Part shown: positions 46,690 to 54,552 of the stretch, piece after piece | Layout of the letters: every line of letters begins with the position of its first letter | Numbering within the stretch: the stretch's first letter is position 1 | Source of the DNA: Halomontanus rarus | Lineage (GTDB): Archaea; Halobacteriota; Halobacteria; Halobacteriales; Natrialbaceae | DNA: 64,000 nucleotides | NCBI RefSeq assembly: GCF_017357405.1 | Contig: NZ_CP071598.1 | Location: 496,001-560,000 of the forward strand | Direction: 5' to 3' | The notes under the pieces: model-generated | What the model was told of the DNA's origin: nothing | The model's input: the letters and a program-made list of their open reading frames with translations, nothing else | The model's database searches: none | Position numbers and translations under genes: made by a program

Positions 46690-47049
46690 CGAGACCGACC
46701 TCCGTCCGACGGTTGTGTACGAGTCATGGTTTTCTACTCACTACCGTCTATCCGGAGGATGTGTATAACACTTTTGGGACTACCACACAATATTACTGCA
46801 GGCTATCCCACGCCTATCCAACCGAGATATCTCTATAGGTTATGTGAATACAGACGCTCGAGTGATACCGACGCCTGTCGCTCGGGCGCGGTCGAATACC
46901 CCTCGGGCACTCGTCGCGGTCGGTCACGCCAGATTGTCGTCGAACCCCACCCTGGTGAAGTCGTTCCACGGGTTACTGCTCGAGCCCACACTCGCGACAC
47001 GGTATTGGGTCGAAGAAACAATATTATACCGTCGGAACCTACACAGCGT
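46690..47049. other. Divergent promoter region of the TSUP operon and a Usp gene
   Basis: No gene is supported. It contains TATA-like GTGTATAAC (46761-46769) and the AATATTGTG box for the minus-strand TSUP operon. A TATA-like ATTATACC at about 47022-47029 may serve the Usp gene at 47050. Confidence 0.5.
46783..46794 (-). promoter_or_regulatory. AATATTGTG box upstream of DUF7512-TSUP operon
   Basis: On the minus strand it reads AATATTGTGTGG, about 15-20 bp upstream of the TATA-like TTATACAC. The core is shared with 45441-45459. Confidence 0.45.
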
Positions 47050-47895
47050 ATGAAAGCGATCTGTGCGACCGACCTCTCCGCCGCCAGTGAGGCGACGATC
47101 GAGAACGAAACCTGTCTCGAGTGTCTCGGGCGAATCGGCATCGAGGAGATCCATCTCGTGACCGTGATCCCGTCGAACGTCCACGCGGGAATGCCCGGTA
47201 TGGACTTCGAAGGCCGACGCGAGCGAGCGCTCGAGCGGTATCGGGACGTGATCGAAGACGCCGGCTTCGACGTCGAGGCGCACGTCGTCCGCGGCACGCC
47301 GCATCGGCGAGTCAATGGAATCGCCGAAACCGTGGGAGCGAGCCTCACGATCGTCGGCTCGCGAGGGAAGAGCCCGCTCGAGAATCGCGTCATCGGGTCG
47401 ACCGCGCGCAACCTCGCGCGGACGACGGTCGTGCCGCTGCTCGTCAACCGAATCGAGCGCGGGACGGACGACCCGGACGTCCTCCGAAAACACCTGTTCC
47501 AGCGGGTGCTGTACGCGACGGACTTCTCCGAGAACGCCGAGCGGGCGTTCGAGGCGTTTTCGTACCTGCGACACGCCACGCAGGAGGCGACGCTGGTCCA
47601 CGTCGAGACGCCGAAAGATCCGGAACTCCCCGAAGAGAGCGATCCCGAAGCGCGACTGGCAGAACTGGCGACCGAGCTCGAGGGTTGGGGGATCGAGACG
47701 CGAACCGCGGTCCGTCGGGGCGATCCGGCGGACGAAATCCTCGCCACGGAAGACGAGTACGAGCCGACGGTGATCCTCGTCGGCTCGCGCGGTCACAGCA
47801 GGCTCCGCCGACTGTTACTCGGGAGCGTCTCCGAAGACGTCGTCGCACGGGCGAACGGGAACGTCATGCTCGTCCCACCGGACCGGATGGCCTGA
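47050..47895 (+). CDS. Tandem universal stress protein
   Basis: This 281-aa protein from ATG 47050 (MKAICATDLSAASEATIENE) has two Usp domains. The first has TIVGSRGKSPLENRVIGSTAR. The second begins RVLYATDFSENAERAFEAF and has VILVGSRGHSRLRRLLLGSVSED. The open frame reaches 46726, but upstream sequence is promoter-like and basic. Position next to TSUP and HTH-10 genes suggests co-involvement in stress, without further evidence. Confidence 0.88.
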   Translation: MKAICATDLSAASEATIENETCLECLGRIGIEEIHLVTVIPSNVHAGMPGMDFEGRRERALERYRDVIEDAGFDVEAHVVRGTPHRRVNGIAETVGASLTIVGSRGKSPLENRVIGSTARNLARTTVVPLLVNRIERGTDDPDVLRKHLFQRVLYATDFSENAERAFEAFSYLRHATQEATLVHVETPKDPELPEESDPEARLAELATELEGWGIETRTAVRRGDPADEILATEDEYEPTVILVGSRGHSRLRRLLLGSVSEDVVARANGNVMLVPPDRMA

Positions 47896-47935
47896 CACCG
47901 GCCGAACCGGACTCGTCCGATCGAGCCGAAAGCGC

Positions 47936-48592
47936 TTATCGGCCGCGTGAGAGGGCGTCGACGTGCTTCTCGGCGAACCAGTGTGCGATCGTACTCTCGG
48001 CACGGTGCAGGACGTCGCTACAGGTAGACTTGGTTACTCCGAGTGCCGACGCGACGTCCGTCAGCGTCGCTTCGCGGGGGACGTCGTAGTATCCCGCATC
48101 GAGAGCGGTCAGGAAGACCTCGAGCTGGCGATCCGTCAACAGACTCTCCGCGCGCCTCGCGTCGACCGCGTGTACGTGCTCGATGCGGTATTCGATTCCG
48201 TGCTCGTCGAACGCGTCGCCGAGCGTCGATAATCGGTCCGCGCTCGTCGTCAGTTCCCAGGTCACCACGCCGTCTTCGACCGCGAACGGCGTCTCCATCG
48301 GAACGCCGGCCTGCTGCACGGGAACGAGCAGCGACGGGTTCGATGCCTCGACCTGCAAGAGCGCCGTCTCGTCGTGTTTCCAGAGTAACTCGAGGTCCCG
48401 GATATCACTCTCACCGTCGATAGCAGCGAGTATCGGAACCGGATTCGATGCCACCAGTTCGATGATACCGATCGTAACGTCCGATCTCGGCAGCACCGAA
48501 CTGACTCGAAACGTGGTGTCGGGGTGGGACGTCGAAATCTCGTGGATCCAGAGCGGTTCGGGGAGTTGTACGGTGAGTTTCGCCCGTGGCAT
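47936..48592 (-). CDS. HTH-10 (bacterio-opsin-activator-type) regulator
   Basis: The 218-aa protein starts MPRAKLTVQLPEPLWIHEIS. It ends with LLTDRQLEVFLTALDAGYYDVPREATLTDVASALGVTKSTCSDVLHRAESTIAHWF, the HTH-10 domain. The N-terminal domain is the usual beta-rich effector region. It diverges from the membrane-protein gene at 48703 across ~110 bp. Confidence 0.85.
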   Translation of the reverse strand: MPRAKLTVQLPEPLWIHEISTSHPDTTFRVSSVLPRSDVTIGIIELVASNPVPILAAIDGESDIRDLELLWKHDETALLQVEASNPSLLVPVQQAGVPMETPFAVEDGVVTWELTTSADRLSTLGDAFDEHGIEYRIEHVHAVDARRAESLLTDRQLEVFLTALDAGYYDVPREATLTDVASALGVTKSTCSDVLHRAESTIAHWFAEKHVDALSRGR

Positions 48593-48702
48593 CGGTATCG
48601 TCGGTTAGCGATCGAACACCGTAGCAGGCACTTCGAACATGTTCGAACCGCCCTGCGATATTCGCGATAACCGATACACGGCGACCGGTCGAACGAACGT
48701 GT

Positions 48703-49077
48703 ATGGGCAATACGAATCCACGTAACTCGCGTCCGTCCGACTCTGAACACCGGCCCACTCGGCGGACGACTGACGGATCGACACTCTCTCTGATGCCGTT
48801 TCACGTCGCCGGCATCGCATTCCTCTTCGTCGGTTTCGCACTCGCCCTCTACCAGGGCCTTCAGGGGTTCGAACTCGTCCCGCAGGTGTCGTGGATCACG
48901 TGGACGCACATCCACTTCGTCACGATCGGTGCGTTCACGCAGTTGCTCTTCGGCACGCTGCCACAGCTGACGGCGCGAAAACTCGAGCGGCCGGGGCCGT
49001 CAGCACCGGCTATCGGAACCGTCTTCCTCGGATTGAACGGCGCTTCCACAGCTCGTGGACGCGGAGCTGTACAGTGA
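48703..49077 (+). pseudogene. 5' part of a frameshifted multi-TM membrane protein
   Basis: This 124-codon frame has a polar lead and two clear helices (FHVAGIAFLFVGFALALYQG; THIHFVTIGAFTQLLFGTL), with His residues in HIHF suggestive of heme or metal ligation. It ends in an out-of-character tail (GASTARGRGAVQ). The next frame (49055-49723) begins inside it in frame +1 and continues with membrane helices, so the two are most simply one gene broken by a single-base shift near 49035. Confidence 0.55.
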
Positions 49078-49723
49078 ACGCCTGAAACGCTACTCGTTCC
49101 CGCTTTTCGCGCTCGGTATCGTCCCGCTCGTCGTCGGACCGGTACTCGGCATGGGGAAGACGGTGACTGCGATCGGACTGGTGCTGTACGCCGCCGGCTA
49201 CGTCCTGTACGTCTACACGCTCGTCCGGACCTACCGAGTCGGCACGCCGAACGGGACGGCGCTCTCGGTGCTCGTCGCACAGCTGTGGATCCTCGGCCCG
49301 GCCGGCTTCGCACCGTTCATCGTGTTCGGCGTGCCGCTGGGAATCCCCGAGCCGTGGATCGAGACCGGTGCGCTGCACTTCTTCTTCACGGGGTGGGCGC
49401 TCCCGATCGCGCTCGCGGGCTCGTTACTCGTTGCCCGCACCCTCGAGTGGACGCCCGGAACCGCCCGTGATGACGACGGTGGCGGTCACGTCGACGGACT
49501 CGTCCCCGCAGCGAACCTTTCGTCGGTCGTCGGCCCACGGGCCGTCCTCGTCTGGAACCTCGCGGTACTCGCCGTTTGGATCGGCTTCTTCTATCAGGAC
49601 CAATCGTGGTCGGTACTACTGCACGGCTCGGGATTCACGGCCCTCTTAGCGCTCTGGGGATACTATCTGGTCAAGATCGTCGAAGAACGGTGGGCTGTAC
49701 GCGCACACGCGGTGCCGGTCTGA
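49055..49723 (+). CDS. Multi-TM membrane protein (3' part of probable split gene)
   Basis: The 222-codon frame, starting with GTG or upstream of it, encodes six helices, for example FPLFALGIVPLVVGPVLGMG, GLVLYAAGYVLYVYTL and ALHFFFTGWALPIALAGSLL. It lacks any normal N-terminus and overlaps the previous frame by 23 bp. Joined to the 48703 ORF it would give a ~335-aa, eight-or-more-TM protein of the kind seen near respiratory or NnrS-like genes. The family assignment is uncertain. Confidence 0.6.
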   Translation: MDAELYSERLKRYSFPLFALGIVPLVVGPVLGMGKTVTAIGLVLYAAGYVLYVYTLVRTYRVGTPNGTALSVLVAQLWILGPAGFAPFIVFGVPLGIPEPWIETGALHFFFTGWALPIALAGSLLVARTLEWTPGTARDDDGGGHVDGLVPAANLSSVVGPRAVLVWNLAVLAVWIGFFYQDQSWSVLLHGSGFTALLALWGYYLVKIVEERWAVRAHAVPV

Positions 49724-49816
49724 GTGTGGTTCCGGATACGATCAATTGCAAAACGCTGTACACGCCACCATCGGCGGATTATCGTGATCAGAACCGCTAT
49801 CAGGTGCCTGTTCGAG

Positions 49817-50140
49817 TTATTCGGAATCCCCGCGGGTTGATCGTGGGTCGTCGGCAGCGCTCGGCTGCAGTTGGCGGACGAGATTCAGATGCATGAGGTG
49901 CAGATGCATCCCGATACCGTACAATATCAGCCCCAAACCGACGAAAATGAGCGGGAGGAGTATCGATTCGATCGCCTGAGAGGTGCTATCGAGATTCGCC
50001 GGAAGCACACCCCCGACCGCCAGGAGGAACGCGATCAGAATGACGAGGTACCCGACACGAACTGCGCGGGAGTAGCTCCCGACCTGTTGAATTCGATTCT
50101 CGATTTCATCCTGGGTGGGGCGAGATTTTTCGGTAGTCAT
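49817..50140 (-). CDS. Small two-TM membrane protein
   Basis: This 107-aa protein from ATG 50140 (MTTEKSRPTQDEIENRIQQV) has two helices (VGYLVILIAFLLAVGGVL; SILLPLIFVGLGLILYGIGM) and an amphipathic start. The His/Met-containing stretch MHLHLMHLNL follows TM2. No named family recognised. The upstream extension of the frame has transposon-remnant character and is rejected. Confidence 0.65.
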   Translation of the reverse strand: MTTEKSRPTQDEIENRIQQVGSYSRAVRVGYLVILIAFLLAVGGVLPANLDSTSQAIESILLPLIFVGLGLILYGIGMHLHLMHLNLVRQLQPSAADDPRSTRGDSE

Positions 50141-50275
50141 AGACGTGTGTGAGGTACTAATTAGCATTCCAAGGATAATTGTTCGACTTGCAACCGTACT
50201 GCCGGCTGCTTCATGCTGTGGTTCGGTGCAAAACACGTTGGCGAACGCGATCCAGTCGGGGTGATACGAAGCTCT

Positions 50276-50712
50276 TTGACATCCTCCCCGCCCTGAAGGG
50301 GCATGACGAGACGCGTCGCGTCTCGTTGCACCCGAAAACGTGTCGCGTTTTCGAGGACGAGGATTCCTTCGTGGGACAGCACGTCGTTCGTGCGTCCCCG
50401 AAGGCACCCTGATCGAGACCATCGGGGTCTCGGCTGTGGTTCGTGAGTAGTGCGTCGGGCCTCGAAAGAGGCGTGGTGTACTTGGGTATCCGCTTGCACC
50501 TCACAGGCCGTGCCATCGACCCGACTCAACCGCGCTGATTGAGTAGAACATCCGACGCAGGGTTGCGTTTTGTTGCTGGAGACCCCAATCCAACTCCACT
50601 TTTCGTCTGATGTGCTTGTCACACGATATTATGTCAAGTATAATAAAGCTCGTGGGTGTCGCCCCGTGGTCGGATTCATCCCCGCGCTAAAGCACGGGGC
50701 TTTCTCCTCAAT
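50276..50712 (-). mobile_element. IS200/IS605-type remnant with two right-end hairpins
   Basis: The region 50141-50816 holds no intact gene. It has TTGACATCCTCCCCGCCCTGAAGGGGC at 50277-50303 and CATCCCCGCGCTAAAGCACG-GGGCTTTC at 50682-50709. Both are tnpB-type right ends in minus orientation. Between them a minus frame of ~100 codons with paired Cys (PCVGCS) may be the wreck of an accessory or transposase tail, but I cannot identify it. Several inner dyads (GACGAGACGCGTCGCGTCTCG) suggest RNA structure. Confidence 0.5.
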
Positions 50713-50816
50713 TCCCGTAAAACCGCGTTTTCCGTCAGTGTACAGCGAGCAGATGGTGACGACGAATCCGGCGGAGTAACGGACGTCGACGAGATCAACG
50801 AGATTGTCGTTAACAT

Positions 50817-51170
50817 TCATTCCGAGCGTTCGAGCCTGTCTCGGCGAGTTTCGAACTCTTCGTCGGAGAGGTCACCGCGAGCGTACGCCCGACGGAGTTC
50901 CTCCATGGCCGGCTCTCGGGACGTCTGATTTTCCGTCACACGCTGGAAGACGAGGTATCCACCGCCGAGGAGAACGAGGAGGAAGACGATTGGGACGAGC
51001 ATCCCGACGAGCGGCCACCATCCGCCGGTAGCTCCGTTCCAGCCCATCATTCCGCCGTATCCCATCATCCCTCCGAATCCGAACCCCCTCGCGAGTATCG
51101 GCAGTACGATGATCGCTCCGAGGAATAGGAGGACGAGCGTCGTCGTATCGAGTTGGTTTGAGGACGACAT
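50817..51170 (-). CDS. SHOCT-domain membrane protein
   Basis: The 117-aa protein has two TM helices (TLVLLFLGAIIVLPILARGF; PLVGMLVPIVFLLVLLGGGY) separated by a Gly/Met loop (FGGMMGYGGMMGWNG). It ends with a C-terminal SHOCT motif, AMEELRRAYARGDLSDEEFETRRDRL. It is a paralogue of the protein at 58020-58376. SHOCT domains are short oligomerisation helices. The Met-rich loop may face the extracellular side and could bind Cu(I), but that is speculation. Confidence 0.85.
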   Translation of the reverse strand: MSSSNQLDTTTLVLLFLGAIIVLPILARGFGFGGMMGYGGMMGWNGATGGWWPLVGMLVPIVFLLVLLGGGYLVFQRVTENQTSREPAMEELRRAYARGDLSDEEFETRRDRLERSE

Positions 51171-51176
51171 CGGTAT

Positions 51177-51317
51177 TCAGGCCCCCGAGGTGGCTCCGAG
51201 ACTGTCAGTGACGGCCGATAGCGTGCGCTCGAACCGATCGTGGACTTCGGTTGCGATAGAATCGAGCGCCTCGTTGTCGGCGATACCGACGAGTTGCTGC
51301 GGATCGACCGCACTCAC
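51177..51317 (-). CDS. Possible small protein upstream of SHOCT gene
   Basis: A 46-codon frame starts at GTG 51317 (MSAVDPQQLVGIADNEALDS) and ends LSAVTDSLGATSGA, 6 bp before the SHOCT gene on the same strand. Acidic helical composition and tight spacing support it. The non-ATG start and lack of a known family keep confidence low. It overlaps no other gene. Confidence 0.35.
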   Translation of the reverse strand: MSAVDPQQLVGIADNEALDSIATEVHDRFERTLSAVTDSLGATSGA

Positions 51318-51369
51318 TGACGTTACACGGGAGGAAACAACTGTTGTGTCTGCGCCCGTCGGTGACAGT

Positions 51370-52365
51370 ATGAGCCTTTTCGAAGTGAGTATCCCGCTGG
51401 CCATCCTGTTCGTCACGTTTGGCCTGACTGTCGGTATTCTCTTCGGGTTTTTCGGGATGGGCGGAAGTTTCTTCGTCACCCCTGCGCTGCTGGTTCTCGG
51501 ACACTCCGCCCCCACTGCCGTCGGGACCGGACTCGCGTTCGTGTTCTGGACCTCACTCGTCGCGACGGTGACCCATCGCGATCTCGATCACATCGATTAT
51601 CGACTCGGTATGTTGCTGATTCTCGGGATGACCGTCGGCATCGAAATCGGGAAACAAACGCTGCTGGTGCTGATGGACGTTGGACTCGCGGATCTCGTCG
51701 TCAGTCTTCTCTACGTCGTACTCCTCGGGGCAGTCGGCGTGTTCGTCATCTACGACGGGCGACACCCGTCGATCGAGGACGGCGAAACTGTCGGTGGTCG
51801 GCCCGCTCTTTCCGTTCATCTCGAGCGAGTTCGTCTCCCGCCGACGATTTCCGTCGGAGAACACGGCGAAATCTCGGTATGGGTCGTGCTCGCGATCGCA
51901 ATGATAATCGGACTCCTCTCCGGGTTTCTGGGCGTCGGTGGCGGGTTCTTGATGGTCCCCGCTCTCATGTACGGGTTGACGGTGCCGGGTGCTGTCGCCG
52001 TCGGAACGGACATCTTTCAAATCACTGTCTCCAGTGCCTACGGGACCGTTACGTACGGACGGCGGGGAGCGATCCACGTCGCTATGTTGCTCCCCTTGCT
52101 CGTCGGCAGCACCGTCGGCACTCGTATCGGCGCCGTACTCACGGATCATCTCGACGACACGGCACTCAGAACGACGTTCGGCGTGATGTTGCTCATCGGC
52201 AGCCTCTCAGTAGCGGGGAAGACGATCAGCCACACCTACGACATCGAACTACTGCATACGCTTAGCTTGACGCTTCTTCTCGGCGGGGCATTGGTGATGA
52301 GTGTGATAATTCTCTATCTCGGGTTGCGAAACATCCGTAACGAACGGTCCTCGGCGACGATGTAG
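51370..52365 (+). CDS. TSUP family permease (second copy)
   Basis: This 331-aa protein from ATG 51370 (MSLFEVSIPLAILFVTFGLT) has paired glycine motifs GILFGFFGMGGSFFVTPALL and GLLSGFLGVGGGFLMVPALM. It is clearly a paralogue of 45505-46542, though its central loop lacks the His cluster. No microprotein gene precedes it. The upstream open frame to 51109 overlaps the divergent small ORF and is not used. Confidence 0.88.
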   Translation: MSLFEVSIPLAILFVTFGLTVGILFGFFGMGGSFFVTPALLVLGHSAPTAVGTGLAFVFWTSLVATVTHRDLDHIDYRLGMLLILGMTVGIEIGKQTLLVLMDVGLADLVVSLLYVVLLGAVGVFVIYDGRHPSIEDGETVGGRPALSVHLERVRLPPTISVGEHGEISVWVVLAIAMIIGLLSGFLGVGGGFLMVPALMYGLTVPGAVAVGTDIFQITVSSAYGTVTYGRRGAIHVAMLLPLLVGSTVGTRIGAVLTDHLDDTALRTTFGVMLLIGSLSVAGKTISHTYDIELLHTLSLTLLLGGALVMSVIILYLGLRNIRNERSSATM

Positions 52366-52398
52366 GAATTGTAGCGGTGAGCGGATACCGTCCCGGTG

Positions 52399-52989
52399 CT
52401 AATTGGATCGGTGTTCCCAGAGGTATCGCAGGCTACCGAGACCTTCGTGCGGAATCCCTCCCTCTACGTACTGGTTTCCGAGGCTCGTTATGCGATACTT
52501 TCCGCGCTCGACCTTCGCGACGAAGCCTCGAGACTCGAGTTCGACTAACCGACGGTTTACTTCCTCGCGACTGTAGTCGATATTGTAGGCGATGATAGCG
52601 GGTGTCAGAACGAGTTCTTTCGAGTGGAAGAGGTCGAGGATCTCGTCGTCGACGGGGAGCATCCACTCGTTCGACTGCCGAACCCGTTCCGGATTCCGGA
52701 GGAGAATGTCGGCCCACGCTTCATGACGCAGTTCGCTCTTCACCGGACTGTACAGACCGATCACGACGAGCACCGATGCGATGCCGTGGACCCAGTGTAC
52801 GAACGTCGGGACCAGCAGTTCCGTCAGCGGCCCACCGACGAGGAACAGCAGTAGTCCCGAGATCGTCACCAGCAGATAGCGGTGGTAGTCGACGACGGTC
52901 GGTCTGAAAAAGAGGTAGTACAGTAATCCGACACCGGTAACAGCTCCTATCGCGAGATTGTATACGACGAACGGGGGAATGTCGGGCAT
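52399..52989 (-). CDS. Membrane protein with C-terminal winged-helix domain
   Basis: The 196-aa protein has four N-terminal TM helices. It continues in a soluble part, LTPAIIAYNIDYSREEVNRR-LVELESRGFVAKVERGKYRI, which is a winged HTH of the ArsR/PadR-like haloarchaeal type. A membrane-tethered transcription regulator is the straightforward reading. It lies 6 bp downstream of the small membrane protein gene at 52996, so the two form an operon and may form a sensing pair. Confidence 0.75.
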   Translation of the reverse strand: MPDIPPFVVYNLAIGAVTGVGLLYYLFFRPTVVDYHRYLLVTISGLLLFLVGGPLTELLVPTFVHWVHGIASVLVVIGLYSPVKSELRHEAWADILLRNPERVRQSNEWMLPVDDEILDLFHSKELVLTPAIIAYNIDYSREEVNRRLVELESRGFVAKVERGKYRITSLGNQYVEGGIPHEGLGSLRYLWEHRSN

Positions 52990-52995
52990 TCCTCG

Positions 52996-53295
52996 TCACC
53001 TCCTCGTAACGGTCTGTTGAATTTGCTCGTTTGTAGCGATCACCAACCAGAGAAAGATCGCGACGATGGTGTGCATCGCACTCCGAAGCGTATCAAGGAA
53101 CACCGACTCGCCACCGACGAACAGGACGACGTGATAGAGGGTCACCCCCGACAGCGTCAAGGAGAGGAGCGCGACCACCGTCCCGAACGGCGTTTCACGG
53201 AGAACGTTCCAGAGGAGGAAAGACAGGACACCAGCTGCCGTTCCGCCGATGATGGCGAAAAGGATGCTCACCGTCTGCAGCGATGCATCAAACAT
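52996..53295 (-). CDS. Small three-TM membrane protein
   Basis: This 99-aa protein from ATG 53295 (MFDASLQTVSILFAIIGGTA) has three helices (ILFAIIGGTAAGVLSFLLW, VALLSLTLSGVTLYHVVLFV, AMHTIVAIFLWLVIA) and ends QIQQTVTRR. The frame is open to 53430 but that lead is hydrophilic and unlikely. It is the first gene of the pair with the membrane-wHTH protein. Its helix pattern resembles the neighbour's TM part. Confidence 0.7.
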   Translation of the reverse strand: MFDASLQTVSILFAIIGGTAAGVLSFLLWNVLRETPFGTVVALLSLTLSGVTLYHVVLFVGGESVFLDTLRSAMHTIVAIFLWLVIATNEQIQQTVTRR

Positions 53296-53535
53296 ACTGG
53301 AACGTCGATAGGGAACCCCTTCAACACCGCTGCCTCCATCTGAAAGGGACGCTGATTCCTCGGGGGGGTCAGAAATAGCGGGCGTCGAATCCGTTTCAGC
53401 CACAAAATACAGTATTAACCTCAATCTCATCGGTCATTCGCGCTCGGACAAACGGGATTACACCCATCTCACCGATTATTCTCGAGCTGTCGAGAGGTGT
53501 TAACAAAGTCGGTCCCGACCGATCGAGAACACGCA

Positions 53536-53883
53536 ATGGCACTAACTCAGATCGACCATCTGACCGACGAAATGGCCGAGTGTACGGACAACTGCTTCGA
53601 AGCGGCACAGGCCTGTGAGTGGTGTGCCGACGAGTGTCTGGATCACGGCGAGGAGATGGCTCGCTGCGTCCGCCTCTGTCGGGACGTCGCCGATCTCACG
53701 ACGCTGCACGCCCGCTTCATGGCCCGAAACTCCGCGTACCACGACGGACTCGCGGAAATGTGCGCTGACGCCTGCGAAGAGTGCGCCGACGAGTGCGAGC
53801 AGTTCGATCACGAACACTGCCAGGTGTGTGCCGACGTGCTGCACGAGTGTGCAGAGAGCTGTCGGAACATGATTTCCGCGTAA
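53536..53883 (+). CDS. Csp-like four-helix-bundle copper-storage protein (DUF326)
   Basis: The 115-aa cytosolic protein has 15 Cys residues arranged i/i+3/i+4/i+7 on helices: DEMAECTDNCFEAAQACEWC, DECLDHGEEMARCVRLCRD, AEMCADACEECADECEQFDH and HCQVCADVLHECAESCRN. This is the signature of Csp1/Csp3-type and DUF326 proteins, whose Cys-lined bundle stores many Cu(I) ions. There is no signal peptide, so it is Csp3-like. It lies between a TSUP permease and CopB, consistent with copper buffering. Confidence 0.88.
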   Translation: MALTQIDHLTDEMAECTDNCFEAAQACEWCADECLDHGEEMARCVRLCRDVADLTTLHARFMARNSAYHDGLAEMCADACEECADECEQFDHEHCQVCADVLHECAESCRNMISA

Positions 53884-53953
53884 GGGCTCCGACCACCGCC
53901 GATCGCGGCTTCACGACTGACGGCTTGCGGTCGAGTTCACACGAATAGCGACC

Positions 53954-54328
53954 ATGTCCACAGTAGCGAGATACACAGCCGGTGGCAACGTCGTACTCGG
54001 ATGCTGGCTGATCGCGGCCCCGTTCGTCTTCGGGACGCCAGCGATCAGTCACTGGACCGACGTCCTCGTCGGCCTCACGGTCGCTCTCGTCGCCGGCTAC
54101 AACTACGACAGGGCCCGTAGACGCCGGCCGTTGAGCGCGATTGGGGCAGTACTCGTCACCGTCCTCGGACTCTGGCTCATCGTCGAGCCGTTCGTATTCG
54201 GTCTCGAGGGTCCCCACTTGTGGCACGACGTCGGCTGGGGAACCATCGTAGCGGGCCTCGGGAGTTACAATGCGTACATCGCGACGATCACTGGACGGAC
54301 CCTGTCGTTTCAGTCGGCTATCGAATAG
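53954..54328 (+). CDS. SPW-repeat membrane protein
   Basis: The 124-aa protein has four TM helices in two repeats. Each has a 'WLIxxPFVFG...W.DV..G..VA....YN' pattern (GCWLIAAPFVFGTPAISHWTDVLVG; GLWLIVEPFVFGLEGPHLWHDVGWG). That is the SPW repeat. Function unknown; frequent in haloarchaeal stress clusters. It is on the same strand as CopB, 224 bp upstream. Confidence 0.85.
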   Translation: MSTVARYTAGGNVVLGCWLIAAPFVFGTPAISHWTDVLVGLTVALVAGYNYDRARRRRPLSAIGAVLVTVLGLWLIVEPFVFGLEGPHLWHDVGWGTIVAGLGSYNAYIATITGRTLSFQSAIE

Positions 54329-54552
54329 GCCGCCCACCGTCGCAACGCCCGCTGAATCGGCTGACGATCGGCGATCGATCCGGCACCGACCACGATGTAT
54401 CGGCGAACATCCGCCTCGAGACTGAATCGCAATAGTCGTGAGCGGGTCCTCAGTCACCGACATATATCACCATACGAACGTGGTGGAACGAAGAAGGGTT
54501 GACCGGTACACAAATCATCCCAGCGACCGTTTCAGCATCTACGAAGAGATTC

